53,155 nucleotides of DNA from Bacillota bacterium (GCA_017442535.1 JAFRZL010000046.1:1-53155), one strand, 5' to 3'; positions 16,305 to 24,162 are shown, counted from the stretch's first letter. The notes: generated by a model from the sequence alone, not told the origin. Translations and numbers: made by a program.

Positions 16305-18077
16305 ATGCTAAAGAAACTCATCAGGCAGCTCCTGATCGCACAAACCCTGTCGGCTCTGACGGTTTCCCTCTGTCTGCTGATTGACAGCATCATCATCGGA
16401 CAGTTTCTGGGCGAAAACGCGATCGCCGCCTACGGACTGGCCAACCCGGTTCTTCTGGTCATCGGCGCTGTCGCAACCGTCTTTTCCGTCGGCGTACAGG
16501 TTGTCTGCAGCAGATCCCTCGGCCGCGGCTCACAGGAAGAGACCAATGCCGGATTCTCCTCCGCCGTCGCGCTGGTTCTGATGGTCTCGATCCCCTTTCT
16601 GCTGCTCGTACTGATTTTCCGCTCTCCTCTCGCAACTTTGCTCGGCGCCAAAGAGGAACTGCTTTTCGCGGAGACCCGTGATTATATGACCGGTTTTATC
16701 ATCGGTGCACCGGCGACCATGGGCGCTCTCGTTCTGGTGCCTTTCCTGCAGATGGCCGGGCAGAACGGTCTGCTGATCGCGGCGGTGGGCACCATGACTG
16801 TCACGGACATCATTCTGGATCTGCTGGACGTCCTGGTCTTCAAAGGCGGGATGTTCGGCATGGGGCTCGCCTCCTCCCTCAGCTACTACGCCGCGCTGAT
16901 CGTCGGGGGCATCTATTTCTTCAGCAAAAAAAGCACGTTTAAGTTTTCTTTCCGGCTGATCACGGGCCGCACGATCCGCGAGCTGATCCGTAGGGGTATT
17001 CCGGCGCTTTACGGCATGGCTTCCACCATCGTTATGGTATATGCCATGAATCATATTCTGCTCGGGACAGGCGGGAGCACCGCCGTCGGTGCTTTTTCAC
17101 TCCTTACGACCATCGGCAATTCCTGCAACTGTATTACCACAGGGGTGGGCAATGTCGCGCTGACCCTCTCTGGCGTCTTCTATACGGAAGAAGACCGTAC
17201 CGGGCTTAAAACCTTGCTGCGTCAGCTCACCGGGTATTCCGTGATCCTGGGCGCCTTGATCAGCGTCCTGATCGTCGTTCTGGCGCCTCAGGCTGTCTCC
17301 CTCTTTCTGTCGGACGAGAGCGAAACCGCCCGCATGGCTGTGCAGGGACTGCGCGTGTTTGCCCTGGGTATGATTCCCTGCTGCCTGAATGCGATGATCA
17401 AGAATGCCTATCAGGGAACCGACCGTGAGCGGTACACCAAAATCATTTCCGTACTGCAAAACGCTCTTCTGCCCATCCTCGCCGCGCTCCTGCTCACCAT
17501 TCCCTTTAAGACCTCCGGAGCCTGGTACTATTTCTTCTGCGGTGAGCTGCTCACCCTGCTCCTGATCTGTTTGTTCGTCCGACTCCGGACAGGCCGCCTG
17601 CCCTGGAAAGAACTGAACATCCTGATGCTGCCCGAATCCTTCAGCGTGACTCCCGAAGACATGATCGAAACCGATATCCGGACACTTGAAGATGTGGCCG
17701 CTGCCGTGGACGAGGCCCGTTTCTTCTGTCTGGAACACGGTCAGGACCTGCGCTTCACCAACCGCATCGCACTCTGTGTAGAAGAGATGGCCTCCAATGT
17801 CGTCCAGCATGGTTTTACGGCGGACCGGCGCGCCCACCATCTGTCCGTTCGCCTCATGAACAAAGACGACCGCTGGACGCTCCGTTTCCGCGATGACTGC
17901 GGCGCCTTCGATCCGGTGCACTATGTCCCGCGTGATCAGGCGGACGCTCTGGGCATCCGGCTGGTACTCGGCCTGGCGGACGAGATACATTACACCTATG
18001 CCCTGAACCTGAACAATCTGATGATCACCCTGAGCGCCCGAACCGTCGCGGCAGAAGAATTGCCCGAACCAATGTAA
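16305..18077 (+). CDS. MATE exporter fused to an RsbW-like histidine-kinase-type ATPase domain
   Basis: A 590-residue two-part protein. Residues 1 to about 445 form a 12-helix MATE/DinF-type antiporter (QFLGENAIAAYGLANPVLLVIGA, then repeated helix pairs). Residues from about 460 to 580 form a GHKL ATP-binding domain of the anti-sigma-factor kinase type. It has an N-box CVEEMASNVVQH (Glu494, Asn498), a G1 box RDDCGAFDP and a G2 box ALGIRLVLGLADEIHY. In RsbW and SpoIIAB the Glu and Asn at this spacing bind Mg-ATP for Ser phosphorylation of a partner. The frame is continuous with GGAGG before the ATG, so the fusion is genuine. An exporter gated or reported on by a kinase domain is inference; no partner anti-sigma antagonist or sigma factor is nearby. 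Confidence 0.9.
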   Translation: MLKKLIRQLLIAQTLSALTVSLCLLIDSIIIGQFLGENAIAAYGLANPVLLVIGAVATVFSVGVQVVCSRSLGRGSQEETNAGFSSAVALVLMVSIPFLLLVLIFRSPLATLLGAKEELLFAETRDYMTGFIIGAPATMGALVLVPFLQMAGQNGLLIAAVGTMTVTDIILDLLDVLVFKGGMFGMGLASSLSYYAALIVGGIYFFSKKSTFKFSFRLITGRTIRELIRRGIPALYGMASTIVMVYAMNHILLGTGGSTAVGAFSLLTTIGNSCNCITTGVGNVALTLSGVFYTEEDRTGLKTLLRQLTGYSVILGALISVLIVVLAPQAVSLFLSDESETARMAVQGLRVFALGMIPCCLNAMIKNAYQGTDRERYTKIISVLQNALLPILAALLLTIPFKTSGAWYYFFCGELLTLLLICLFVRLRTGRLPWKELNILMLPESFSVTPEDMIETDIRTLEDVAAAVDEARFFCLEHGQDLRFTNRIALCVEEMASNVVQHGFTADRRAHHLSVRLMNKDDRWTLRFRDDCGAFDPVHYVPRDQADALGIRLVLGLADEIHYTYALNLNNLMITLSARTVAAEELPEPM

Positions 18078-18105
18078 CACAAAAATCGACTGCTGATGCA
18101 GAACA

Positions 18106-18155
18106 GACCCCCGAAAGTCAGCTTGAAAATCCGACTTTCGGGGGTCTTCTCTTTT
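18106..18155 (+). terminator. Terminator between the MATE fusion and the sulfatase operon
   Basis: A 14-bp perfect stem, GACCCCCGAAAGTC (18106-18119) with GACTTTCGGGGGTC (18133-18146), is followed by TTCTCTTTT on the + strand. It lies between convergent genes and may also slow minus-strand transcripts, though no T run is present on that side. Confidence 0.9.
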
Positions 18156-18177
18156 CACGATACTATCTTTTTTATAC

Positions 18178-19632
18178 TCAGAATTCCGACTCCAGCCACC
18201 GGACGACCATCGCTTCGTCTTCCTCCGTCCAGGGCGGGATGACCTCCGGCTCTTCATCATCTGCTCCGCAGAAAATCCTGGCCATGAGGCTCTCATAATC
18301 CCCCATTTCTTTGTGGCAGTCCCGCCAGAGGCGGAAAGAATCGCGGTCGTATTCTTTTACGATGTGGTCGTGCGCCTCATAATCGGTGATCCGGCGCAGG
18401 CGTTCATCCAGCTGCTGTACCAGATCCGGCCGCTCGGCGGCAAGATTATGGATCTCCCAGGGATCCGCTTCCAGATCGAAAAGCTGCGGTTCATACCCGG
18501 GGTAGGCAATGTACTTATACTGATCCTGCCGCAGCATGATGATGCCGGTGCAGGCCGTTGAATCATGATACTCACAGAGTGCGATATTGTCGCGGGTATC
18601 CTCCGCTCCGCGCAGGACTGGCAGGATCGACTGCCCGTCCAGACGGTGGTGCACCCCCGCACCTGTCATTTCCAGAATCGTCGGATAGATATCGATCAGG
18701 GATTCCAGATGCGTATGCCTCACGCCTCCCTCAATCCCCGGCCCCCGGATGATCAGCGGCACCCTGGCACTCGGCTCAAACGCGTTGAATTTGTAGAACT
18801 GACCATGCTCCATATCCATCTCGCCATGGTCGCTCAGGAAAAACAGATAGGTCCGGCTCCAGTCGATGTCCGCACTGAGGATTTCCCCGAGCATCTCATC
18901 CACCTCGGCAATCATCGCATCATAGACCGCCCGTGCGTGCCTCACCGAAGCCTCATCAGGCGAATGCTGCCAGTTCTTGCTGAGCCGCATATACTCCATC
19001 ACCGGATGCTCATCCGTATCCGCGGGCGGGATCTCTATAGCCTGCGAATCGACCTTATCCAGATAATAGCGGCTCGTCTGCAGCCGGGGATGCGGTGCCG
19101 AAAGGCCGACATACAGGAAGAACGGCTCGCCGCTGTCTCCGTTTTCATCCAGAAAAGCCCTCGCCGCGTCGATCTTCTGCCAGTCTTTCTCATGCACACG
19201 CCTCTCCTGCGACTCCAGCACGATCGGCGGCCCCATATTATACTGGGGCTTGGGGATCCGGGCCGAGCGGAGCCATGCGGTGACACGCGCCCGCTGTGTA
19301 TGCTGCCCGGAAACATAATCGGTTTTACCCAGCAGCTTCATCCGGTAGCCCGCTTCCGTAAGCGAGGTGAAGAGCGTCTCGGACAGTGCTGGGATACCTT
19401 TGTAATTGTTCCAGGCATGGCAGTTAAAGGTATACAGTCCCGAAAGCATGCTGGCCCTGGAGCAGACACATACCGGATTGGTGCAGTAGGTATTCTCAAA
19501 TGTCTGGCCGGCTGCGGCAAGGGCATCCAGATGCGGCGTCGCGTTCTGCAGCGGTTTATGCCCCAGATAGCCCATCTTGCGGCCGTCCATGCTGTCACAG
19601 ATGACAAAAATAATATTAGGCTGATTGCTCAT
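18178..19632 (-). CDS. Sulfatase family protein with an unusual Cys-x-Cys-Ser-Arg motif
   Basis: A 484-residue arylsulfatase-superfamily enzyme that would release sulfate from esters such as sulfated glycans. It is cytoplasmic by sequence, with no signal peptide. N-terminal NIIFVICDSMDGRKMG carries the metal-binding Asp residues, and FFLSDHGEMDMEHG is the second metal site. The maturation motif is CVCSR (55-59). Cys55 is the formylglycine candidate, but the Pro or Ala normally two residues later is Cys57. The rest of the consensus (xxxLSG) is kept. No anaerobic sulfatase-maturating enzyme is in the window. GGGGG lies 6 nt before the ATG. It is the last gene of a four-gene minus-strand run. 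It may be a sulfatase or another alkaline-phosphatase-superfamily hydrolase. Confidence 0.88.
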   Translation of the reverse strand: MSNQPNIIFVICDSMDGRKMGYLGHKPLQNATPHLDALAAAGQTFENTYCTNPVCVCSRASMLSGLYTFNCHAWNNYKGIPALSETLFTSLTEAGYRMKLLGKTDYVSGQHTQRARVTAWLRSARIPKPQYNMGPPIVLESQERRVHEKDWQKIDAARAFLDENGDSGEPFFLYVGLSAPHPRLQTSRYYLDKVDSQAIEIPPADTDEHPVMEYMRLSKNWQHSPDEASVRHARAVYDAMIAEVDEMLGEILSADIDWSRTYLFFLSDHGEMDMEHGQFYKFNAFEPSARVPLIIRGPGIEGGVRHTHLESLIDIYPTILEMTGAGVHHRLDGQSILPVLRGAEDTRDNIALCEYHDSTACTGIIMLRQDQYKYIAYPGYEPQLFDLEADPWEIHNLAAERPDLVQQLDERLRRITDYEAHDHIVKEYDRDSFRLWRDCHKEMGDYESLMARIFCGADDEEPEVIPPWTEEDEAMVVRWLESEF

Positions 19633-19694
19633 GGTTAACCCCCTTTTTTCTCTCTATCAAACATTCCTCATCGGATCCGTCGGTCCGCGAAAGG

Positions 19695-19958
19695 TCATTC
19701 TTTGGAATTGTCTTCCATGATCGCGTCAAACGCTGCACGCACTCTGTCAAAGTCATCCGATTCGATCTCCAACAGTTCAAACTCGTTGTCGAGTTGTTTG
19801 AATCCAAACAGGTACACGTCATCCGTACCATCCAGGGGCTGAAGCGCGATATACTCCTTATCCTCGAAGTCAAAGATCCCCATGGCCTCGCAGTCCACGG
19901 ATGTGTCGTCATCAAATTCCAATGTGATGATATCGGAATCGTCTTCATAATTACTCAT
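19695..19958 (-). CDS. DUF1292 protein
   Basis: An 87-residue acidic protein. The segment DIITLEFDDDTSVDCEAMGIF, followed by KEYIALQPL and DDVYLFGF, is the DUF1292 (YrzB-like) signature. The family has no assigned biochemical role and is widespread in Firmicutes. The start is placed at ATG 19958 because GGAGG lies 8 nt upstream; an ATG at 19973 overlaps the binding site. It lies between esterase and sulfatase in the operon. Confidence 0.88.
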   Translation of the reverse strand: MSNYEDDSDIITLEFDDDTSVDCEAMGIFDFEDKEYIALQPLDGTDDVYLFGFKQLDNEFELLEIESDDFDRVRAAFDAIMEDNSKE

Positions 19959-19984
19959 TGTCATTTCCTCCATTATTCAGGTAT

Positions 19985-20773
19985 CTAATTGGTGATTTCT
20001 GCTTCGTTCCCGCCGTCCGGTCCCAGCAGATAATCCATAAAGACCGGGATGCGCCGCTCCCACGCGGCCTCGTTGTGGGCAGCCCCCGGGACCAGACGCG
20101 CGGCAACCTCCGCGCCGCTCCTCACAAGTTCCGCGGCGCAGGTGAATAATCCTGCCAGCACGGCATATTCGCTATGGCTGATCTCCTCGGTACCGACATC
20201 CATGTAAACCCGTGTTGTCGGCTGCAGCCCGGCACTTCTGATCAGCTCATGCAGATGCCTGCCGCCTGCATGAATGGATGGCGAAAGCGCCGCTGCCCGC
20301 GAGAACACTTCATTATAAGCTGTCACCGCATAGAGTGACATCAGTCCGCCCATAGAGCTGCCCGCGATATAGGTGTGTTCACGGTCAGGCAGTGTCCGGT
20401 ACGTCCGATCTACCCACTGCTTCAAAGGGCCGGTGATCCAGTTCATCGTCACTTTCCCCAGGCCTTCCAGATGTCCCAGTCTCGGGATGTCCCGGTCCCA
20501 AGGCGCATACTCGTTCAGCCGCCTTGTGCCCTCCGGATTACACTCGACCGCGACCACCATAAGGGGCAGCCGTGTCCGGGTCAGATATTCCTTCATCCCC
20601 CAGCTCTTCCCGTAAGTCGCATGTGCATCATAAAAAACATTGTGCCCGTCAAACATATACAGCACGGGGTACCGCTCTTCAGAAGACGAATAATCATGCG
20701 GCAGATAGACATAGAGCCGCCTCGGCTCCCTGGTGGGAAGCTCCGGGATCCGGATCTTTTTTACTCGAATCAT
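19985..20773 (-). CDS. Alpha/beta-hydrolase esterase (esterase D / EstA-like)
   Basis: A 262-residue serine esterase of the putative-esterase (PF00756) fold. It has an N-terminal RRLYVYLPHDY, PVLYMFDGHNVF, the nucleophile elbow GSSMGG, and a C-terminal His in AAHNEAAW. There is no signal peptide. GGGAG precedes the ATG. The gene follows the HAD phosphatase by 24 nt. Together with the sulfatase this could serve trimming of acylated or sulfated carbohydrates, but the substrate is not visible. Confidence 0.88.
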   Translation of the reverse strand: MIRVKKIRIPELPTREPRRLYVYLPHDYSSSEERYPVLYMFDGHNVFYDAHATYGKSWGMKEYLTRTRLPLMVVAVECNPEGTRRLNEYAPWDRDIPRLGHLEGLGKVTMNWITGPLKQWVDRTYRTLPDREHTYIAGSSMGGLMSLYAVTAYNEVFSRAAALSPSIHAGGRHLHELIRSAGLQPTTRVYMDVGTEEISHSEYAVLAGLFTCAAELVRSGAEVAARLVPGAAHNEAAWERRIPVFMDYLLGPDGGNEAEITN

Positions 20774-20797
20774 TTTATTACTCCCGGCCTCGCCGCC

Positions 20798-21628
20798 TTA
20801 CAGAATATATTTCTCCAGAGCGGCGGCCAGACCGTCCTCGGTATTCAGGCTCGTCACATCGTCTGCCGCTTCTTTGATATTGGCCGGCGCATTACCCATC
20901 GCGATGCCCACACCGCAGGCCTTGATGATCTCAAGATCACTGGAGCTGTCGCCGATCGCAAGAGTCTCCTCATACGAAACGCCCAGTTTGGAGAGCACCG
21001 CGTCCACCGCGTTCAGCTTATTCAGTGTGCAGTGCAGGAATTCCAGATTGGGGCCTGCTCCGGGACGCGTGTGGGAGATATACCCGGTTGCAGTGACGTA
21101 ATCGTAGATCTCCTGCTGCATCTCCGCAGGGATACCGTAAATATTCATCTTTTCCACACAGGTATGATGCTCCAGGAAATACTCGGAGGGCTTATCCACT
21201 GCGGTATACCATTTGTCGCGCACATACCAGACATGATGCTCCGGCACTACTGACCAGTCAGGATGGTCGATCACACTCTTTTCGTAATAGATGGTGGCAT
21301 CCGCCGCGATTTCATTATACAGTCCCTTGCCCTCCAGATATCGCATCAGTTCAGCCGACTGCTCTGCGGGGATCAGATCCGTATAAAGACTGCTCTGCGT
21401 CTCCCGGTCATACAGCCGGGCACCGTGACTGGTCACATAATAGCGGAAACCGGGGTGTGTCAAAAGCTGCGGCGGCATCATGTTAAACACACGGCCGGTG
21501 CAGGGGATCACGTGCACGCCTTTTTCCATCACCTTCTGCAGGGTAAGCATATTGCGCATCGAAACCGCTACCTGGCTCTTGCCAAGCAATGTACCGTCCA
21601 TATCCATCAGAACTGCCCGAATACTCAT
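20798..21628 (-). CDS. HAD-superfamily phosphatase, Cof type
   Basis: A 276-residue HAD IIB hydrolase. Motif I is LMDMDGTLLG (nucleophile and acid Asp), motif II is PCTGRV, and motif IV is AIGDSSSDLEII followed by GVGIAMGNAP. The family dephosphorylates sugar phosphates and cofactors. GGAGAG precedes the ATG. It is the first gene of the HAD-esterase-DUF1292-sulfatase operon, with a strong promoter about 55 bp upstream. Confidence 0.92.
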   Translation of the reverse strand: MSIRAVLMDMDGTLLGKSQVAVSMRNMLTLQKVMEKGVHVIPCTGRVFNMMPPQLLTHPGFRYYVTSHGARLYDRETQSSLYTDLIPAEQSAELMRYLEGKGLYNEIAADATIYYEKSVIDHPDWSVVPEHHVWYVRDKWYTAVDKPSEYFLEHHTCVEKMNIYGIPAEMQQEIYDYVTATGYISHTRPGAGPNLEFLHCTLNKLNAVDAVLSKLGVSYEETLAIGDSSSDLEIIKACGVGIAMGNAPANIKEAADDVTSLNTEDGLAAALEKYIL

Positions 21629-21683
21629 CTCTGACTCTCCTATCCCGTTTTAATAATATTGAACTGACCGTCTTGCTGTTACG

Positions 21684-21712
21684 AGTATACCCCATCCGGG
21701 GGGTCTTGTCAA
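21684..21712 (-). promoter_or_regulatory. Promoter of the HAD-esterase-DUF1292-sulfatase operon
   Basis: On the minus strand TTGACA (21707-21712), a 17-bp GC-rich spacer and TATACT (21684-21689). It lies directly behind the stop of the Rrf2 gene at 21745. Confidence 0.85.
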
Positions 21713-21744
21713 GTAGCTGCACGGCGGCTGGTGACGGGCTCGGA

Positions 21745-22155
21745 TCATTCTTCCCGCCTGCTGACCAGGTCGCTCAGGCGTTTGCTGTAAAAGAAATCAT
21801 GTGTGAGCTTATCATACTCCTCCCACAGCGGAAGCGTTTCACATGCGGCAGCTCTGGGACAGGGCAGCGCACCGTCCGCCAGACACGCCACTGTTGCAAG
21901 CGAGCCTTCCATCAGTTCGATGATTTCACCGATCGTGTAGTCTTCCGGCCTGCGGCAGAGCTTATAGCCTCCGCCCTTGCCGCTGGCTCCGGTGAGCAGG
22001 CCGCCGGCAACCATATCTTTTACGATGATCTCCAGGTATTTTTTGGAAATCTCCTGCCGGGCCGCGATATCTTTCAGGGGAATATAGCTGCCATTGTCGT
22101 TTTCTGCCAGGTCGATCATTACGCGGATCGCATAGCGTCCTCTTGTTGAGATCAT
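21745..22155 (-). CDS. Rrf2 family regulator, IscR-like with three Cys
   Basis: A 136-residue winged-helix repressor. N-terminal MISTRGRYAIRVMIDLAE and KKYLEIIVKDMVAGGLL (recognition helix region) are typical of Rrf2 proteins (IscR, CymR, NsrR). Cys91, Cys99 and Cys105 nearly match the E. coli IscR cluster ligands (92, 98, 104), so it probably binds an Fe-S cluster; CymR lacks them. The start ATG at 22155 has GGGAGG 7 nt upstream; the frame is open to 22182. It is divergent from nifS-iscU. Its own promoter overlaps a sequence like the inverted repeat at nifS, implying autoregulation. Confidence 0.93.
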   Translation of the reverse strand: MISTRGRYAIRVMIDLAENDNGSYIPLKDIAARQEISKKYLEIIVKDMVAGGLLTGASGKGGGYKLCRRPEDYTIGEIIELMEGSLATVACLADGALPCPRAAACETLPLWEEYDKLTHDFFYSKRLSDLVSRREE

Positions 22156-22184
22156 ATGGGGACCTCCCTTCCGTCTTTGCACCT

Positions 22185-22213
22185 ATTATACAGTAGGCAG
22201 GTAGGTAAATCAA
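22185..22213 (-). promoter_or_regulatory. Promoter and probable operator of the Rrf2 gene
   Basis: On the minus strand TTGATT (22208-22213), a 17-bp spacer and TATAAT (22185-22190). The same DNA holds ACCTATTATACAGTAGG (22181-22197) and TAGGTAA (22202-22208), close relatives of the ACCTA/TAGGT repeat at the nifS and metY promoters. Confidence 0.75.
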
Positions 22214-22250
22214 GAGGCTGCTTTGAAAAAAGCGCAAGAGAAATATTCTA

Positions 22251-22286
22251 TTACCTATTGACATAGTAGGTAAATGATGTTATAAT
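22251..22286 (+). promoter_or_regulatory. nifS-iscU promoter overlapped by an Rrf2-type operator
   Basis: A perfect TTGACA (22258-22263), a 17-bp spacer and a perfect TATAAT (22281-22286). The inverted repeat TTACCTA (22251-22257), 9-nt spacer, TAGGTAA (22267-22273) straddles the -35 box. A repressor bound here would exclude RNA polymerase. Assignment to the adjacent regulator is inference from position and from recurrence at three promoters. Confidence 0.85.
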
Positions 22287-22319
22287 CGGTGACGAGCTCA
22301 GTAAGAAAGGAGTATTGAC

Positions 22320-23504
22320 ATGATCTATGCCGATAACGCCGCCACCACCAGAATGAGTGACGCGGCTATCCATACCATGACTGTCCTGATGAAGGAAGCA
22401 TGGGGAAACCCGTCCAGCCTTTATACGCATGGACAAAACGCGAAAGAAATCCTTGAACAGGCCAGGAAGGACGTAGCCGAGGTGATCGGCGCCGACCCGT
22501 CCGAAATCATCTTTACCTCGGGCGGCAGCGAAGCCGATAATCAGGCCATCCGTTCCGCCGCCGCACTCGGCCGCACAAAAGGCAAAATGCATATCATCTC
22601 CACCGCCTTTGAACACCATGCTGTTCTGCATACTTTGGAAGCCCTTGCGAAAGAAGGTTTCGAAATCACTTTGTTGGATGTGCACGCGAACGGTATTGTC
22701 CTGCCGGAGGAAGTGGAGGCCGCGATCCGGGAAGATACCTGCCTTGTCACGATCATGGCCGCCAATAACGAGATCGGAACGATTCAGCCGATCCGCGAGA
22801 TCGGCGCCATCTGCCGGAGTAAGAATATCCTGTTCCACACCGATGCGGTTCAGGCGATCGCACATATTCCGGTGAACGTTAGCGAGGACCATATCGATCT
22901 GCTCTCGGCTTCGGCACATAAGTTCCACGGGCCCAAGGGCGTCGGATTCCTCTATGCCCGAAAAGGCGTCCGTCTGACGAATCTGATCGAAGGCGGCGCC
23001 CAGGAACGCGGCAAGCGTGCCGGAACCGAGAACATTCCCGGTATTGCCTCCATGGCCGCTGCGCTTAAGGAGACCTATGCCGGGATGGCGGAAAACGCGG
23101 CTCGCCTGACCGTATTGAGGGACCGGCTGATCCACGGCTTACAGCAGATTCCGCATTCGGCGCTGAATGGGGACGCTCTGCGCAGGCTTCCCGGAAATGT
23201 GAACTTCTGCTTTGAAGGGATCGAGGGTGAGTCCCTGCTGCTCCTCCTCGATGATAAGGGCATCTGCGCCTCCTCCGGGAGCGCCTGCACTTCCGGCTCA
23301 CTGGATCCGAGCCATGTCCTGCTCGCGATCGGCCGTGTCCATGATGTAGCTCACGGTTCTCTTCGCCTGAGTCTTGGCGAGGATGCCACGGAAGAAGATG
23401 TGGATTATATCATCAAGTCGGTGGGCGAAGTCGTCGGTTATCTACGCGGATTCTCTCCGATCTGGAGGGATCTGATGTCGGGCAAGAAAGAATTTATCCT
23501 GTAA
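22320..23504 (+). CDS. nifS: Cysteine desulfurase (NifS/IscS family)
   Basis: A 394-residue PLP enzyme that takes sulfur from cysteine, giving alanine and a persulfide for Fe-S cluster assembly. N-terminal YADNAATTRMS, the PLP-binding Lys201 in SAHKFHGPKG and the persulfide Cys323 in GSACTSGS are all present. The short active-site loop places it in the IscS/NifS group. AAAGGAG precedes the ATG. iscU follows after 13 nt, and the Rrf2 repressor gene is divergent. Control is inferred through the operator at 22251-22273. Confidence 0.96.
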   Translation: MIYADNAATTRMSDAAIHTMTVLMKEAWGNPSSLYTHGQNAKEILEQARKDVAEVIGADPSEIIFTSGGSEADNQAIRSAAALGRTKGKMHIISTAFEHHAVLHTLEALAKEGFEITLLDVHANGIVLPEEVEAAIREDTCLVTIMAANNEIGTIQPIREIGAICRSKNILFHTDAVQAIAHIPVNVSEDHIDLLSASAHKFHGPKGVGFLYARKGVRLTNLIEGGAQERGKRAGTENIPGIASMAAALKETYAGMAENAARLTVLRDRLIHGLQQIPHSALNGDALRRLPGNVNFCFEGIEGESLLLLLDDKGICASSGSACTSGSLDPSHVLLAIGRVHDVAHGSLRLSLGEDATEEDVDYIIKSVGEVVGYLRGFSPIWRDLMSGKKEFIL

Positions 23505-23517
23505 GGAGGGAATCAGA

Positions 23518-23904
23518 ATGGCATTATACAGCGAAAAAGTCATGGATCATTTCCGCAATCCCAGAAATGTCGGCGTTATCGAGGACGCGAACGGGATCGG
23601 TGAGGTCGGAAACGCAAAATGCGGCGACATCATGAAGATGTATCTTAAAATAGAGGACGGCATCGTTCAGGACGTAAAGTTTGAGACCTTCGGATGCGGC
23701 AGTGCGATCGCTTCCAGTTCGATGGCGACGGAGCTGATCAAAGGCCAGCCGCTCAGCGAGGTCAAAAAGCTGACCAATAAGGCGGTGGCGGAGGCACTCG
23801 ACGGACTGCCCGCCTACAAAATGCACTGCAGCGTCCTGGCCGAAGAAGCGATCCAGCTGGCTTTGGAAGACTATCAGAAGCGGGCCGGAGAAAAAATTGA
23901 TTAA
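23518..23904 (+). CDS. iscU: Fe-S cluster assembly scaffold protein (IscU/NifU-N type)
   Basis: A 128-residue scaffold on which the desulfurase builds Fe-S clusters. The three conserved Cys are Cys35 (NAKCGD, with Asp37), Cys60 (FGCGSAIASS) and Cys104 (KMHCSVLAEEAI). The LPPVK chaperone motif of proteobacterial IscU reads LPAYK here, as in NifU-like Gram-positive forms. AAGGAGG lies 7 nt upstream. No hscA/hscB or ferredoxin gene follows; the minimal nifS-iscU pair is common in Clostridia. Confidence 0.95.
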   Translation: MALYSEKVMDHFRNPRNVGVIEDANGIGEVGNAKCGDIMKMYLKIEDGIVQDVKFETFGCGSAIASSSMATELIKGQPLSEVKKLTNKAVAEALDGLPAYKMHCSVLAEEAIQLALEDYQKRAGEKID

Positions 23905-23913
23905 TTTTGAATA

Positions 23914-23948
23914 TACCTATTGACATAGTAGGTTAATAGTGATATAAT
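23914..23948 (+). promoter_or_regulatory. metY-cysK promoter with Rrf2-type operator
   Basis: A perfect TTGACA (23920-23925), a 17-bp spacer and a perfect TATAAT (23943-23948). The -35 lies inside TACCTA-TTGACATAG-TAGGTT (23914-23934), identical over 20 of 21 bases to the nifS operator. It starts only 9 bp after the iscU stop, so sulfur genes and Fe-S genes appear to answer to the same repressor. Confidence 0.87.
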
Positions 23949-23981
23949 GAATAAAACCTTATCTGAAAGGAGGCGCTGAAG

Positions 23982-24101
23982 ATGTTTCTGTACATAACCG
24001 CTGTGTTAGTTATCTTCATGTGGTGTCGAATGTTTATCTCCCGGGCATATCGTATGGCTGGGGCGTTCGGCTGCACCTGTTCGCGCCTCACAAAGATGTA
24101 G
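23982..24101 (+). CDS. Short leader ORF, 39 codons, with three Cys codons
   Basis: A strong site, GAAAGGAGG (23965-23973), lies 8 nt before ATG 23982, about 27 nt into the transcript. The peptide is hydrophobic at first (FLYITAVLVIFMW), then basic, with Cys15, Cys31 and Cys33 and a terminal LTKM before TAG. It sits alone in the 5' leader of metY-cysK. Its codons 19-22 contain the antiterminator arm at 24038-24047. The ORF is too short and too well placed for a chance frame; a regulatory leader peptide that senses Cys-tRNA supply is inferred. It could instead be a small membrane peptide. Confidence 0.65.
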   Translation: MFLYITAVLVIFMWCRMFISRAYRMAGAFGCTCSRLTKM

Positions 24102-24136
24102 TGATCACCACCGCACACAAGCCATTTGCCCGGGAG
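24038..24136 (+). promoter_or_regulatory. Predicted antiterminator hairpin of the metY-cysK leader
   Basis: CTCCCGGGCA (24038-24047) is the exact complement of TGCCCGGGAG (24127-24136), a 10-bp helix. It is extended inward by ATGGCT (24054-24059) with AGCCAT (24120-24125). The 3' arm shares all eight bases used by the 5' arm of the downstream terminator, so the two structures cannot coexist. The 5' arm lies inside the leader ORF and would be covered by a passing ribosome. Confidence 0.7.
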
Positions 24137-24162
24137 TATATAACAGATCCCGGGCTTTTTTT
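24128..24162 (+). terminator. Leader terminator before metY
   Basis: GCCCGGGA (24128-24135) pairs with TCCCGGGC (24148-24155) across a 12-nt AT-rich loop, followed by seven T residues. It stands between an active promoter and metY with no other gene to terminate, apart from the leader ORF and read-through from iscU. It is therefore probably a conditional terminator. Confidence 0.85.
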
